A stretch of 64,000 nt of DNA from Flavobacterium sp. N1736 (GTDB lineage Bacteria > Bacteroidota > Bacteroidia > Flavobacteriales > Flavobacteriaceae), in assembly GCF_025947065.1 (NCBI RefSeq), contig NZ_CP109994.1:4650001-4714000 (forward strand), written 5' to 3'. Positions within the stretch are counted from its first letter, which is position 1. Each line of letters starts with the position of its first letter. This document shows positions 22,960 to 31,236 of this stretch, in pieces. The notes beneath the pieces are model-generated. The model was not told the DNA's origin and ran no database searches. It worked only from the letters and a program-made list of their open reading frames with translations. The translations under genes and the position numbers were made by a program.

Positions 22960-24348
22960 ATGAAAATAAATAAATATAACAGTCTTATTATTGTTTTGTT
23001 ATTTGGGTTGGGTTTATCTGCTCAGGCTCAAACACAACCAAAACAATGGACTTTAGAAGAATGTGTCAGATATGCACTGGATAGTAATATCACAATCAAA
23101 TTATCAGAATTAGATGTGCAAAATGCTGCAATTGATAAAAAAGATGCATTTGGTAATTATCTTCCATCAGTAAGCGGAAACGCTTCGCACTCCTGGAATA
23201 TTGGTTTGAACCAGGATCTTACAACGGGTCTTTTGCGTAATCAGACGACTCAGTATTCATCTTTAGGTTTAAACGCAGGAGTTGATATTTACAAAGGTTT
23301 ACAAAACCAGAATGCTTATAGAAGAGCGAAACTTACTATTATAGCTTCTCAATATCAATTGCTGAAAATGCAGGAAGATATTTCGTTGAATGTTGCGAAT
23401 GCTTTTCTTCAAATTTTGTCTTATAAAGAAGAATTAAAAGTAAAGAAAGAACAATTAACGATTGATGAAAAACGTTTGGCACGTTCTGAAGAAATGGTAA
23501 ACGCCGGAACAATTCCAAGAGGCGATTTATACGATCTAAAAGCGACGATTGCAACAGATAAACAAAATATTTCTGTTTCAGAAAATAATTTATTGATCTC
23601 AAAATTAAGTTTAGCACAGCTTTTACAATTAAAAGAATTTGCAGATTTTGATGTAATCGATGATACAGATGCTAAAGATGAAAATAATATCATGGCGCAA
23701 AACCCAGTCGATATTTATAATAAAGCAAAAGAGACAAGAACAGAATTAAAGCTGGCGCAGACCAATCTTGAAATTGCCGAGAAAAATGTTGCGATTGCAA
23801 AAGGAGCTTATCAGCCAACACTTAGAGGTTTTTATGGTTTTAATACCAGAGCAAGTTATAGCGATCAGGTTAAATTTGACGAAAATAATAACCCATATAC
23901 TGTAGGTCCGGCTCCGGTTTTTCAACAGTTTAGCGATAATAAAGGACATAATTTCGGTTTTCAATTAGATGTGCCAATTTTCAATGGTTTCTCTGTTAGA
24001 AACAATGTAGAGCGAAATAAAGTAAGTTTAGAGAAATCTAAAATAGATTTAGAACAAAAAAGTTTAGATTTGCAACGTAACGTTTATACTGCTTTTACAA
24101 ATGCAAGAGGCGCTTTAAACACCTATGAATCGTCAACGGTAACATTGGAAGCAAGACAGCAGGCCTATAATTATGCAAAAGAAAAATATGATGTAGGTTT
24201 GATGAATTCATTTGATTTTACTCAGGCGCAAACATTATTGACAAATGCACAGTCAGACGTTATTAGAACAAAATACGATTACATGTTCAAAATAAAAATA
24301 CTTGAATTTTACTTTGGAATTCCAATTGTTCCAATTATTACAAAATAA
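22960..24348 (+). CDS. TolC family outer-membrane efflux protein
   Basis: A 462-residue protein with a signal peptide (ending GLSAQAQ) and the twofold helical repeat of TolC (QWTLEECVRYALDSN at the start; long coiled helices with repeated AxxN and AxxxL patterns). It forms the outer-membrane channel of the efflux system encoded around it. I choose ATG 22960 over GTG 22930, because the former begins a normal signal peptide (MKINKYNSLIIVLLF) and a promoter-like element lies just upstream of the latter. Confidence 0.9.
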   Translation: MKINKYNSLIIVLLFGLGLSAQAQTQPKQWTLEECVRYALDSNITIKLSELDVQNAAIDKKDAFGNYLPSVSGNASHSWNIGLNQDLTTGLLRNQTTQYSSLGLNAGVDIYKGLQNQNAYRRAKLTIIASQYQLLKMQEDISLNVANAFLQILSYKEELKVKKEQLTIDEKRLARSEEMVNAGTIPRGDLYDLKATIATDKQNISVSENNLLISKLSLAQLLQLKEFADFDVIDDTDAKDENNIMAQNPVDIYNKAKETRTELKLAQTNLEIAEKNVAIAKGAYQPTLRGFYGFNTRASYSDQVKFDENNNPYTVGPAPVFQQFSDNKGHNFGFQLDVPIFNGFSVRNNVERNKVSLEKSKIDLEQKSLDLQRNVYTAFTNARGALNTYESSTVTLEARQQAYNYAKEKYDVGLMNSFDFTQAQTLLTNAQSDVIRTKYDYMFKIKILEFYFGIPIVPIITK

Positions 24349-24354
24349 TTTATT

Positions 24355-25647
24355 ATGTCAAAAAAAACAGTTTATTTCTTAGTTGGTGGTGCTTTAGTAA
24401 TCATTGCAGTTTTGATTGGTCTTTCAAAATCAGGAGTAATAGGAAATAAGGATGAAGGAAAAGAAGTAGAGATCACAAAAGTCGTAGCTTCAACTATTGT
24501 CGAAACAGTTTCGGCAACAGGTAAAATTCAACCGGAAATTGAGGTAAAACTTTCATCAATGGTTTCCGGCGAAATCATAGCATTAAATGTAAAAGAAGGT
24601 CAGGTTGTTAAAAAAGGAGATTTATTGGTAAAAATAAATCCTGATTTATATACTTCAGGACTGGACAGATCTGTTGCCAATTTATCCGGAACCAAGGCTG
24701 GTTTGACACAATCTGAAGCGAGTTACAGAGAAGCAAAAGCAAGTTACGAACGTAATAAAACATTGTATGATAAAGGTGTAATCTCAAAATCAGATTGGGA
24801 CAAGGCGATATCTACTTATGAAGTTGCAAAAGCGACGAAACAAAATGCGTATTATAATGTTCAAAGCGCTTCGGCATCGGTAACAGAAGCAAGAGATAAT
24901 CTTGGGCGTACTACAATTTATGCTCCGGCAGACGGAACAATTTCAGTATTAAATGTTGAGTTAGGCGAGCGTGTTTTAGGGACACAGCAAATGGCCGGAA
25001 CAGAACTTTTAAGAGTTGCCAACCTAAATAATATGGAGGTTGAAGTTGACGTAAATGAAAATGACATCGTAAAAATTAAAATTGGAGACGAAGCAAATGT
25101 TGAAGTTGACGCTTATTTAAAAAAGAAATTCAGAGGTGTTGTAACCAGTATTTCTAACTCTGCAAGTACCACTTTAACATCAGATCAGGTAACGAATTTT
25201 AAAGTAAAAGTTAGAATTTTGAAAGAATCTTATCAGGATTTATTAGAAGGACAACCCAATACATATTCTCCTTTTAGACCGGGAATGACAGCCACAGTTG
25301 ATATTATTACAAAAACAAAATCGAATGTTTTGGCAGTGCCAATTAGTTCTGTTGTGGTAAAATCTGATACAACTGCAGTAAAAGATTTTAAAGTTGAAGA
25401 TCCGAGCGAGGATAAAAAAGCGGCTCCAAAAAGCGATAAGAAATTTGAATGTGTTTTTGTAAAAGTAGGCGATAAAGCTAAAATCAAAATCATTAAAACA
25501 GGTATTCAGGATGATACTAATATCGAAGTAATGTCAGGTTTAAATCCTGGTGATGTCGTTATTACAGGTCCTTATACAACCGTTTCTAAAGAATTAAATT
25601 CCGGTGATAAAGTAAAGCTTAAAAAAGCCGAAGCACCTAAGAAATAA
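24355..25647 (+). CDS. Periplasmic adaptor (HlyD/MacA family) 2
   Basis: A 430-residue adaptor with an N-terminal membrane helix (about 5-24), split lipoyl domain (KLSSMVSGEIIALNVKEGQ and TIYAPADGTISVLNVELGE), a helical hairpin between them and a beta-barrel domain. The C-terminal part has a charged insertion (about 343-362, rich in Asp and Lys). It follows the TolC gene by six bases. It is the last efflux gene of the operon; tsaB begins 26 bases later and could be co-transcribed. Confidence 0.88.
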   Translation: MSKKTVYFLVGGALVIIAVLIGLSKSGVIGNKDEGKEVEITKVVASTIVETVSATGKIQPEIEVKLSSMVSGEIIALNVKEGQVVKKGDLLVKINPDLYTSGLDRSVANLSGTKAGLTQSEASYREAKASYERNKTLYDKGVISKSDWDKAISTYEVAKATKQNAYYNVQSASASVTEARDNLGRTTIYAPADGTISVLNVELGERVLGTQQMAGTELLRVANLNNMEVEVDVNENDIVKIKIGDEANVEVDAYLKKKFRGVVTSISNSASTTLTSDQVTNFKVKVRILKESYQDLLEGQPNTYSPFRPGMTATVDIITKTKSNVLAVPISSVVVKSDTTAVKDFKVEDPSEDKKAAPKSDKKFECVFVKVGDKAKIKIIKTGIQDDTNIEVMSGLNPGDVVITGPYTTVSKELNSGDKVKLKKAEAPKK

Positions 25648-25673
25648 ATAATTAATTTTTAAAAATAAATACA

Positions 25674-26348
25674 TTGTCTTTTATTCTCAATATCGAAACT
25701 GCCACTAAAAATTGCTCTGTATCCATTGCAAAAAATGGAGAAACAATTTTATGTAAGGAAATTGCAGAAGAAGGTTATTCACATGCCGAAAAGCTGCATG
25801 TTTTTATTGAAGAAATAATTGCCGAAGCCAAAATATCAGTTCAGGATTTAGTTGCAATTGCAGTAAGTCAGGGTCCGGGATCTTACACAGGTTTGCGAAT
25901 TGGAGTTTCGGCGGCAAAAGGATTATGTTTTGCGTTGAATATTCCGTTAATAGCAGTTGATACTTTGCAGACTTTAGCATCTCAGGCCAAAGTTTCAGAA
26001 GGAAAAATAATTCCGATGCTGGATGCTAGAAGAATGGAAGTATATAGCGAAGTTTTTAATGCTAATATAGAAATCGAAAGACAAATTCTGGCGGAAGTTA
26101 TTGACGAAAATTCATTTGCAGATTTTACCGAAACTGTTTATTTTGTTGGCGATTGTGCCGAAAAATGCAAACCCGTTTTAACAAAGGATAATTTTGTGTT
26201 TTTAGAAGACATCAAATATCCTTCTGCATCAGCAATGAGTAAAATCAGTTTTGATAAATATCAAAAAAGCGACACTGTAGATGTCGCTTATTTTGAACCT
26301 TATTATTTAAAAGATTTCATGATGGCACCTCCATCAAAAAAACAATAA
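25674..26348 (+). CDS. tsaB: tRNA threonylcarbamoyladenosine biosynthesis protein TsaB
   Basis: TsaB is the inactive Kae1-like partner of TsaD in making t6A37 of ANN-decoding tRNAs. This 224-residue protein shows the N-terminal ASKHA fold (ILNIETATKNCSVSIAKNG) and the signature SQGPGSYTGLRIGVSAAKGL. The frame starts with TTG at 25674 (MSFILNIETA); no ATG is available upstream, and the product start matches the family, so a TTG start is accepted. It ends 7 bases before the convergent MscS gene. Confidence 0.92.
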   Translation: MSFILNIETATKNCSVSIAKNGETILCKEIAEEGYSHAEKLHVFIEEIIAEAKISVQDLVAIAVSQGPGSYTGLRIGVSAAKGLCFALNIPLIAVDTLQTLASQAKVSEGKIIPMLDARRMEVYSEVFNANIEIERQILAEVIDENSFADFTETVYFVGDCAEKCKPVLTKDNFVFLEDIKYPSASAMSKISFDKYQKSDTVDVAYFEPYYLKDFMMAPPSKKQ

Positions 26349-26355
26349 ACTTATT

Positions 26356-27168
26356 TTATTTTTGAATTGTATACGGCTGAACAGCAATTCCTGCTTCATC
26401 CAAAGCTATTTTGCAATTCTCTAAAGTTTCAGAAAAAACAGCTCCGTAATTTACATTTTTTGCCCACGGGCGCACGGCAAATTCTACAGAACTTGCTGTA
26501 AGGTTTTTTACAAAAACTTCCGGCGCAGGTTTTTTCAGCACTTTTGGATTTTTAGTTAGAACTTCCAACAAAATATCTTTTGCTTTTTTAATATCAGAAT
26601 CATAAGAAACGGCAAAAGTTAAATCAGCTCTTCTTTCTCCCTGCATTGAATAATTGATAATCGTTCCGTTAGATAAAGCACCATTAGGTACAAAAACAGT
26701 CTGATTGTTTGCTGTAGTCATTTTGGTAACAAAAATCTGGATTTCTATAACGGTCGCAATAACGCCTTGTGCTTCAATCGTGTCTCCAACCTTAAAAGGT
26801 TTAAAAACGATAATCAGCATTCCTCCCGCAAAATTAGAAAGAGAACCTTGTAATGATAAACCAACCGCAAGACCCATTGCTCCTAAAATGGCAACAAACG
26901 ACGAAGTTTCGATACCAAGTTTTGAAATAAAGGTTACAAACAATAAAATTCGGAGTCCCCATATTAAAATATCCGAAAGGAACTTGGTTAGCGTAGGATC
27001 TAAATTTCTTTGAATCATTACTTTGGTAATGATTTTATTGATTAATCTGATGGCGTATATACCAACAAATAAAATTAGGAATGCCGAAATTAATTTAGGC
27101 GAATAGTCAAGTAATACGTCAATAAATCGTGTTGCGTAGTTGCTAAGCTGGTTCGAATTGATGTCCAT
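26356..27168 (-). CDS. MscS family mechanosensitive ion channel
   Basis: A 270-residue small-conductance channel with three N-terminal helices (about 17-40, 60-82, 88-115), the pore helix glycine/alanine pattern (AILGAMGLAVGLSLQGSLSN) and the cytoplasmic beta/vestibule domain with FKPFKVGDTIEAQGV and VFVPNGALSNGTIINYS. It releases solutes during hypo-osmotic shock. Its length matches E. coli MscS-type channels (about 286 residues). Confidence 0.93.
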   Translation of the reverse strand: MDINSNQLSNYATRFIDVLLDYSPKLISAFLILFVGIYAIRLINKIITKVMIQRNLDPTLTKFLSDILIWGLRILLFVTFISKLGIETSSFVAILGAMGLAVGLSLQGSLSNFAGGMLIIVFKPFKVGDTIEAQGVIATVIEIQIFVTKMTTANNQTVFVPNGALSNGTIINYSMQGERRADLTFAVSYDSDIKKAKDILLEVLTKNPKVLKKPAPEVFVKNLTASSVEFAVRPWAKNVNYGAVFSETLENCKIALDEAGIAVQPYTIQK

Positions 27169-27179
27169 TTTTTAAGAAT

Positions 27180-27204
27180 AAAAAAACCTTCTCAATAGAG
27201 AAGG
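27180..27204 (-). terminator. Intrinsic terminator between the 135-aa gene and the MscS gene
   Basis: CCTTCTC (27187-27193) pairs with GAGAAGG (27198-27204), loop of 4; on the minus strand seven T follow (27186-27180). It ends only 12 bases before the MscS start codon. Confidence 0.8.
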
Positions 27205-27219
27205 TGGTATTAGGTTTTG

Positions 27220-27227
27220 CAAATATA
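27220..27227 (-). promoter_or_regulatory. Promoter -7 element before the MscS gene
   Basis: On the minus strand TATATTTG matches TAnnTTTG. It lies upstream of the terminator hairpin at 27180-27204, so a transcript starting here would pass through that hairpin before the MscS gene. No -33 TTG is visible. Confidence 0.3.
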
Positions 27228-27261
27228 AAGATATTTATTCTATAAGAAAAAATGTAGTTTG

Positions 27262-27669
27262 TTATTCCTTTTCAGGAGTCTCATCAACAATTTCTTCCGT
27301 TGTCGTTTTCGTTTCTTCACTAAGATCAACTACCGTTTTTGTTGTAACTGTTTTGGTCTCGCCGGTAATTTCATTTGTTTTCTCTTTTACAGACTCGATA
27401 ACAACGTTAATAGAATCTGAGGCTTTTTCAACATATTCACTCACAACATCTTTAGCATGACTTGCATATTCTGCAGCACTGTCAATTATAGGTTCTGAAA
27501 CCTCTTTTGCCTTAGCTATCGCATCTTCTGCAAAAGCTTCTGCCTTGTCAATATAAGGAGAAGCTGCTTCTTTTGCATGTTCAAAAGTAGTTTCGGCCTG
27601 ATTAGCTAAATCTGTCGCTGATTCTTTGGCCGAGCCAAATAAATTCTTAAAAAATGAAGATAATCCCAT
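27262..27669 (-). CDS. Amphipathic helical-repeat protein (apolipoprotein/LEA-like), 135 aa
   Basis: A 135-residue protein made almost wholly of imperfect 11-residue amphipathic helices rich in Ala, Glu, Lys and Ser (ATDLANQAETTFEHAKEAA, IDKAEAFAEDAIAKAKEVSE), with a Thr/Glu-rich tail. It starts MGLSSFFKNLFGSAKESA and has no signal peptide. It resembles YtxH or LEA-like stress proteins in composition. No catalytic features are visible. It ends at its own terminator. Function is unknown; a stress or surface-coating role is only a guess from composition. Confidence 0.75.
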   Translation of the reverse strand: MGLSSFFKNLFGSAKESATDLANQAETTFEHAKEAASPYIDKAEAFAEDAIAKAKEVSEPIIDSAAEYASHAKDVVSEYVEKASDSINVVIESVKEKTNEITGETKTVTTKTVVDLSEETKTTTEEIVDETPEKE

Positions 27670-27771
27670 AGTTTTTGGTTTTGATTAGTTTATCATACAA
27701 TATTAACTAATTTTATCACACTATGATCGTAAATGTTAAAATAATTTATTGATAATTAGACAGATACAAAT

Positions 27772-27798
27772 AAAAAAAGCGTTCGCCAGGGCGAACGC
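27772..27798 (-). terminator. Intrinsic terminator of the Nfu-like gene
   Basis: GCGTTCGC (27779-27786) pairs with GCGAACGC (27791-27798) around CAGG; seven T follow on the minus strand (27778-27772). Confidence 0.88.
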
Positions 27799-27822
27799 TT
27801 TCAGTGTTATTTTTAGGTGAAT

Positions 27823-28722
27823 TTATGCATTTAAAGCTTCTACTTTAATAGCTTCGTCATTCAACATACTTTTTAACATATTTTCGATTCCGCTTTTTAA
27901 AGTAAATGTAGATGACGGACAACCGCTGCAAGCTCCCTGAAGGATAACTTTTACCGTTTTGTCATTTTCATTATAAGAATCAAAAGCAATATTTCCTCCG
28001 TCAGCGGCAACTGCAGGTTTTACATATTCCTCCAGAATGTTGATAATTTGTTGTGAAGTCACATCTAATTTATCAAAAGCTTCATCTTTAGTTGCATCAT
28101 TTTTTTTAGCAACCTCAATTAAACTTTCATCAAGAACAGTTCCTCCGTTTTCGATAAATTGTTTGATAAATGTTCTTACTTCCAATGTGATTTCGTCCCA
28201 ATCGTTAATGTCGTATTTTGTAACCGAAATATAATTTTCATCAATAAAAACTTCTTTAACATAAGGAAATTTAAACAATTCTTTTGCTAACGGAGAAGAA
28301 GCAGTCTGATCGATATTTTTATATTCAACCGGATTTTTAGTTAACATTCTGCTCACTACAAATTTCAATGCCGATGGATTTGGAGTTGTTTCTCCGTAAA
28401 CCGTAATAGGTTGTTTTTTTGCTTTGTTTTCGTCGATTTTGATAATAACGCCACCTTTGTCTACAAAAGCTGCAATTTGCTCAGCAACAGCATCTTTTAC
28501 ATCATCCCACTCTACAATGCTGTATCTTTCGATAGCAATAAAATTTCCTGAGATATAAACTGTTTTTACAAACGGAAGATAAAATAATTGTTGTGCTAAT
28601 GGTGATGCGTCTGCTTCATCAATGTTTTTGAACTCAAAATTTTGATTTTGGGTAATGAAGTCTTCAAATTCAAATTTTAGTATAGTCGGATTTTGGGTTT
28701 CCTTTATAGTGATTTTTGTCAT
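27823..28722 (-). CDS. Nfu/NifU-type iron-sulfur cluster scaffold or carrier
   Basis: A 299-residue protein with two tandem Nfu N-terminal domains (about 5-90 and 105-190, each with the pattern NPxxLKFxxxxxL ... ASPLAxxLFxxPxVKxVxI) and a C-terminal NifU-like domain (about 216-295) carrying the cluster-binding CxxC in QGACSGCPSSTFTLK. It probably holds or transfers [4Fe-4S] clusters. The doubled N-domain is common in Bacteroidota. A -7 element on the minus strand lies 16 bases upstream and a strong terminator follows, so it is monocistronic. Confidence 0.9.
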   Translation of the reverse strand: MTKITIKETQNPTILKFEFEDFITQNQNFEFKNIDEADASPLAQQLFYLPFVKTVYISGNFIAIERYSIVEWDDVKDAVAEQIAAFVDKGGVIIKIDENKAKKQPITVYGETTPNPSALKFVVSRMLTKNPVEYKNIDQTASSPLAKELFKFPYVKEVFIDENYISVTKYDINDWDEITLEVRTFIKQFIENGGTVLDESLIEVAKKNDATKDEAFDKLDVTSQQIINILEEYVKPAVAADGGNIAFDSYNENDKTVKVILQGACSGCPSSTFTLKSGIENMLKSMLNDEAIKVEALNA

Positions 28723-28737
28723 GATTGTAATTTTTTA

Positions 28738-28745
28738 CAAATTTA
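28738..28745 (-). promoter_or_regulatory. Promoter -7 element for the Nfu-like gene
   Basis: On the minus strand TAAATTTG matches TAnnTTTG, 16 bases from the start codon. A -33 TTG is not obvious. Confidence 0.4.
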
Positions 28746-28769
28746 GTAAAGTTATTTTCTACTAATACC

Positions 28770-28777
28770 TATATTTG
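28770..28777 (+). promoter_or_regulatory. Promoter -7 element for the PorP/SprF-like gene
   Basis: TATATTTG matches TAnnTTTG, upstream of both candidate start codons (28826 and 28865). No -33 TTG at the usual distance. Confidence 0.35.
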
Positions 28778-28864
28778 ATTTTTTAATAAAATAATTAAGA
28801 CTCTTTACAAATAAATCGTATTAAAATGCAGGAGTCTGAAATTTATTTAAACTTATTTGCCTTT

Positions 28865-29854
28865 ATGGGATTTAGAATCAGGGTTTTATTTGTTTTTTTG
28901 ATAACTTCTTTTTTTGCTTATTCTCAAGAAGGAATTCCTGTTTATTCAGATTATTTATCAGATAATTATTATTTAATTCATCCGTCTATGGCGGGAGCGG
29001 CGAATTGCGCCAAAATAAGATTAACTGCCAGAAAGCAATGGTTTGGTCAGGATGATGCACCTTCACTTCAAACGTTGAGTTTTAACGGAAGAATTGGTGA
29101 AAGATCCGGAGCCGGAATTATTGTTTTTAATGATAAAAACGGATACCATTCACAAAAAGGATTAAAACTTACATACGCACATCATATTATGTTTTCGAGA
29201 GATGAAGTCGATTTAAATCAGCTTTCGTTTGGTATAAGCGGTGGAGTTATTCAGAGCCAACTTGATGAAACACAGTTTGGAACCACTTTTGATCCTATTG
29301 TTTTTGGTTCAATTCAAAAAGATTCTTATTTTAATCTTGATGTGGGAGCTTCGTATAATTTTATGGATTTTTATGCTCACGCAACGGTTCAGGGTTTGCT
29401 TGAAACCAGACGGGAAATATATACAGACTACGAAAGTGATAATTTGAGAAAGTTTTTGTTAAGTGTGGGATATGTTTTTGGCAAACATGATAATATTACC
29501 TGGGAACCTTCTGTTTTGCTGCAGGTATTTGATCAGACCAAACAAAAATCGCTAGACGTGAATTTAAAAGCATACAAGTATATGGATTTTGGCAGTTTAT
29601 GGGCTGCATTGTCTTATAGAAGAAGTTTTGATGGCGTTCAATATAGCTCAGGAAGTGGAGTATCTGCTCAAAAACTGCAATATATTACGCCTATTATAGG
29701 TATAAATTATAAAAATTTCATGTTTGCTTATACGTATTCGCAAGTTACGGGCGATGTGAAATTTGATACTGGTGGTTATCATCAGATTACTTTAGGAATC
29801 AATTTATTTTGTACAAAGGAACGTTACGATTGTAATTGTCCGGCAATTAATTAA
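28865..29854 (+). CDS. PorP/SprF family type IX secretion-associated outer-membrane protein
   Basis: PorP/SprF proteins are outer-membrane barrels that cooperate with T9SS, often for surface localisation of particular cargo such as the adhesin SprB. Here the mature protein starts QEGIPVYSDYLSDNYYLIHPSMAGA, and the family hallmarks (NPAxAG-like start, Arg-Lys-Gln-Trp in ARKQWFG, glycine/aromatic strands, Cys-rich end CNCPAIN) are visible. I prefer ATG 28865 (signal peptide MGFRIRVLFVFLITSFFAYS); an in-frame ATG at 28826 would add 13 residues. It is followed 11 bases later by a carbonic anhydrase gene. Confidence 0.82.
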   Translation: MGFRIRVLFVFLITSFFAYSQEGIPVYSDYLSDNYYLIHPSMAGAANCAKIRLTARKQWFGQDDAPSLQTLSFNGRIGERSGAGIIVFNDKNGYHSQKGLKLTYAHHIMFSRDEVDLNQLSFGISGGVIQSQLDETQFGTTFDPIVFGSIQKDSYFNLDVGASYNFMDFYAHATVQGLLETRREIYTDYESDNLRKFLLSVGYVFGKHDNITWEPSVLLQVFDQTKQKSLDVNLKAYKYMDFGSLWAALSYRRSFDGVQYSSGSGVSAQKLQYITPIIGINYKNFMFAYTYSQVTGDVKFDTGGYHQITLGINLFCTKERYDCNCPAIN

Positions 29855-29865
29855 ATTTTTTTATT

Positions 29866-30384
29866 ATGCTGATTAAATCTGTAAACGGAAAATCTCCGGT
29901 AATTCCTGAGGATTGTTATGTTGCCGAAAATGCAACTATTGTTGGTGATGTTACCTTTGGAGATTCTTGCAGCGTTTGGTTTAATGCTGTAATTCGCGGT
30001 GATGTTCACTTTATTAAAATTGGAAATAAAGTTAATATTCAGGACGGCGCTATTATTCATTGTACGTATCAAAAACATCCAACAATTATTGGTAATAATG
30101 TTTCAATTGGGCATAATGCAATTGTTCATGGCTGTACGGTTCACGATAATGTTTTAATAGGAATGGGAGCCATTGTAATGGATAATTGTGTCATAGAAAG
30201 TAATTCTATTGTTGCAGCCGGTGCGGTTTTAACACAAAATACAGTGGTGACTTCCGGAAGTATTTATGCAGGTGTTCCGGCCAAAAAGGTAAAAGATATT
30301 GACCAATCAGATTTTGCCGGCGAAATCGAGCGTATTTCGAATAACTATGTAATGTATTCAGGCTGGTTTAAAAACGAAAAATAA
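29866..30384 (+). CDS. Gamma-class carbonic anhydrase family protein
   Basis: A 172-residue left-handed beta-helix protein with hexapeptide repeats and the gamma carbonic anhydrase metal triad H65, H83 and H88 (IIHCTYQ ... IGHNAIVHGC). The Arg-Asp pair of RGDV (R44, D46), which links subunits in the trimer, is also present. Proteins of this size are often called YrdA/PaaY and bind zinc or iron; carbonic anhydrase activity is not guaranteed. It starts 11 bases after the PorP/SprF gene. Confidence 0.9.
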   Translation: MLIKSVNGKSPVIPEDCYVAENATIVGDVTFGDSCSVWFNAVIRGDVHFIKIGNKVNIQDGAIIHCTYQKHPTIIGNNVSIGHNAIVHGCTVHDNVLIGMGAIVMDNCVIESNSIVAAGAVLTQNTVVTSGSIYAGVPAKKVKDIDQSDFAGEIERISNNYVMYSGWFKNEK

Positions 30385-30386
30385 AA

Positions 30387-31103
30387 CTATAAATTGATTT
30401 TTTCGAAGAAAGCATTCTTGTAACTTTCGCTAATCGGAATTCGTTTGTCGCTTATTAAAACTTTATTTTTTTGAATTGATTTCACATGTTTGATATTGAT
30501 AATATACGATCTGTGAATTCTCGAAAATCCTTTGCTCGAAAGCAAGTTTTCTAACTTGATCAGACTAATTAGCGTTAAAGTAAATTTATTATCGGTCGTA
30601 TAGATTTTTACGTAATCTTTTAAACCTTCGATAAATAAAATATCAGCAAAATTCATTTTTACATTTTCATATTCAGCTCGCACAAACATAAAATCCTGTT
30701 CTAATTCAGGAGCTGTGGTATTTTCTGAAATGGTTTGAAGCGCCGAAGTCGGATTAAAAATTTGCTGCGCACGCACAACTGATTTTAAAAAGCGATGAAA
30801 AGGGATTGGCTTTACTAAATAATCGACAGCGCCAAGATTAAATCCTTCAACAGCATAGTCTGAATAGGCAGTTGTAAAAATAATTAATGGTTTTTTCTCA
30901 ATGGTATTTAAAAATTCGATTCCTGAAAAATGCGGCATCTGAATATCCAGAAAAACCAAATCTATATTCGTTTGATTGATAAACGAAACAGCATCAATCG
31001 CGTTATTGAAAGTGCTGACCAATTCAAGTGAATCTACTTTTCGAACAAAATCTTCTAATAATTCAACCGCTAAAGGTTCATCGTCTATAATTACACATTT
31101 CAT
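30387..31103 (-). CDS. LytTR family response regulator
   Basis: A 238-residue regulator. The receiver domain (1-120) has the acidic pair IDDEP, the phospho-acceptor Asp in VFLDIQMPHFSG (about residue 54) and the Lys in YLVKPI (about 100). The C-terminal LytTR DNA-binding domain includes FIEGLKDYVKIYT and the family end FSRIHRSYIINIKHV. It is the partner of the histidine kinase encoded 133 bases upstream on the same strand. Confidence 0.93.
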   Translation of the reverse strand: MKCVIIDDEPLAVELLEDFVRKVDSLELVSTFNNAIDAVSFINQTNIDLVFLDIQMPHFSGIEFLNTIEKKPLIIFTTAYSDYAVEGFNLGAVDYLVKPIPFHRFLKSVVRAQQIFNPTSALQTISENTTAPELEQDFMFVRAEYENVKMNFADILFIEGLKDYVKIYTTDNKFTLTLISLIKLENLLSSKGFSRIHRSYIINIKHVKSIQKNKVLISDKRIPISESYKNAFFEKINL

Positions 31104-31140
31104 CTGTTCGGAATTAAATTTTTAAAGTTGTTTCGGCAGC

Positions 31141-31148
31141 CAAAAGTA
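31141..31148 (-). promoter_or_regulatory. Promoter -7 element for the response regulator gene
   Basis: On the minus strand TACTTTTG matches TAnnTTTG, in the 133-base gap between kinase and regulator genes. The identical octamer lies before the DUF6268 gene (34555-34562), so the operon may have two promoters of the same type. Confidence 0.35.
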
Positions 31149-31236
31149 GTTTGAAACCAATGTATTAAGTTTTAAAATTATCATAAAATAGTATCTTATT
31201 ATGATAAATTTATGCTTTTACGGTGATGATAATATA

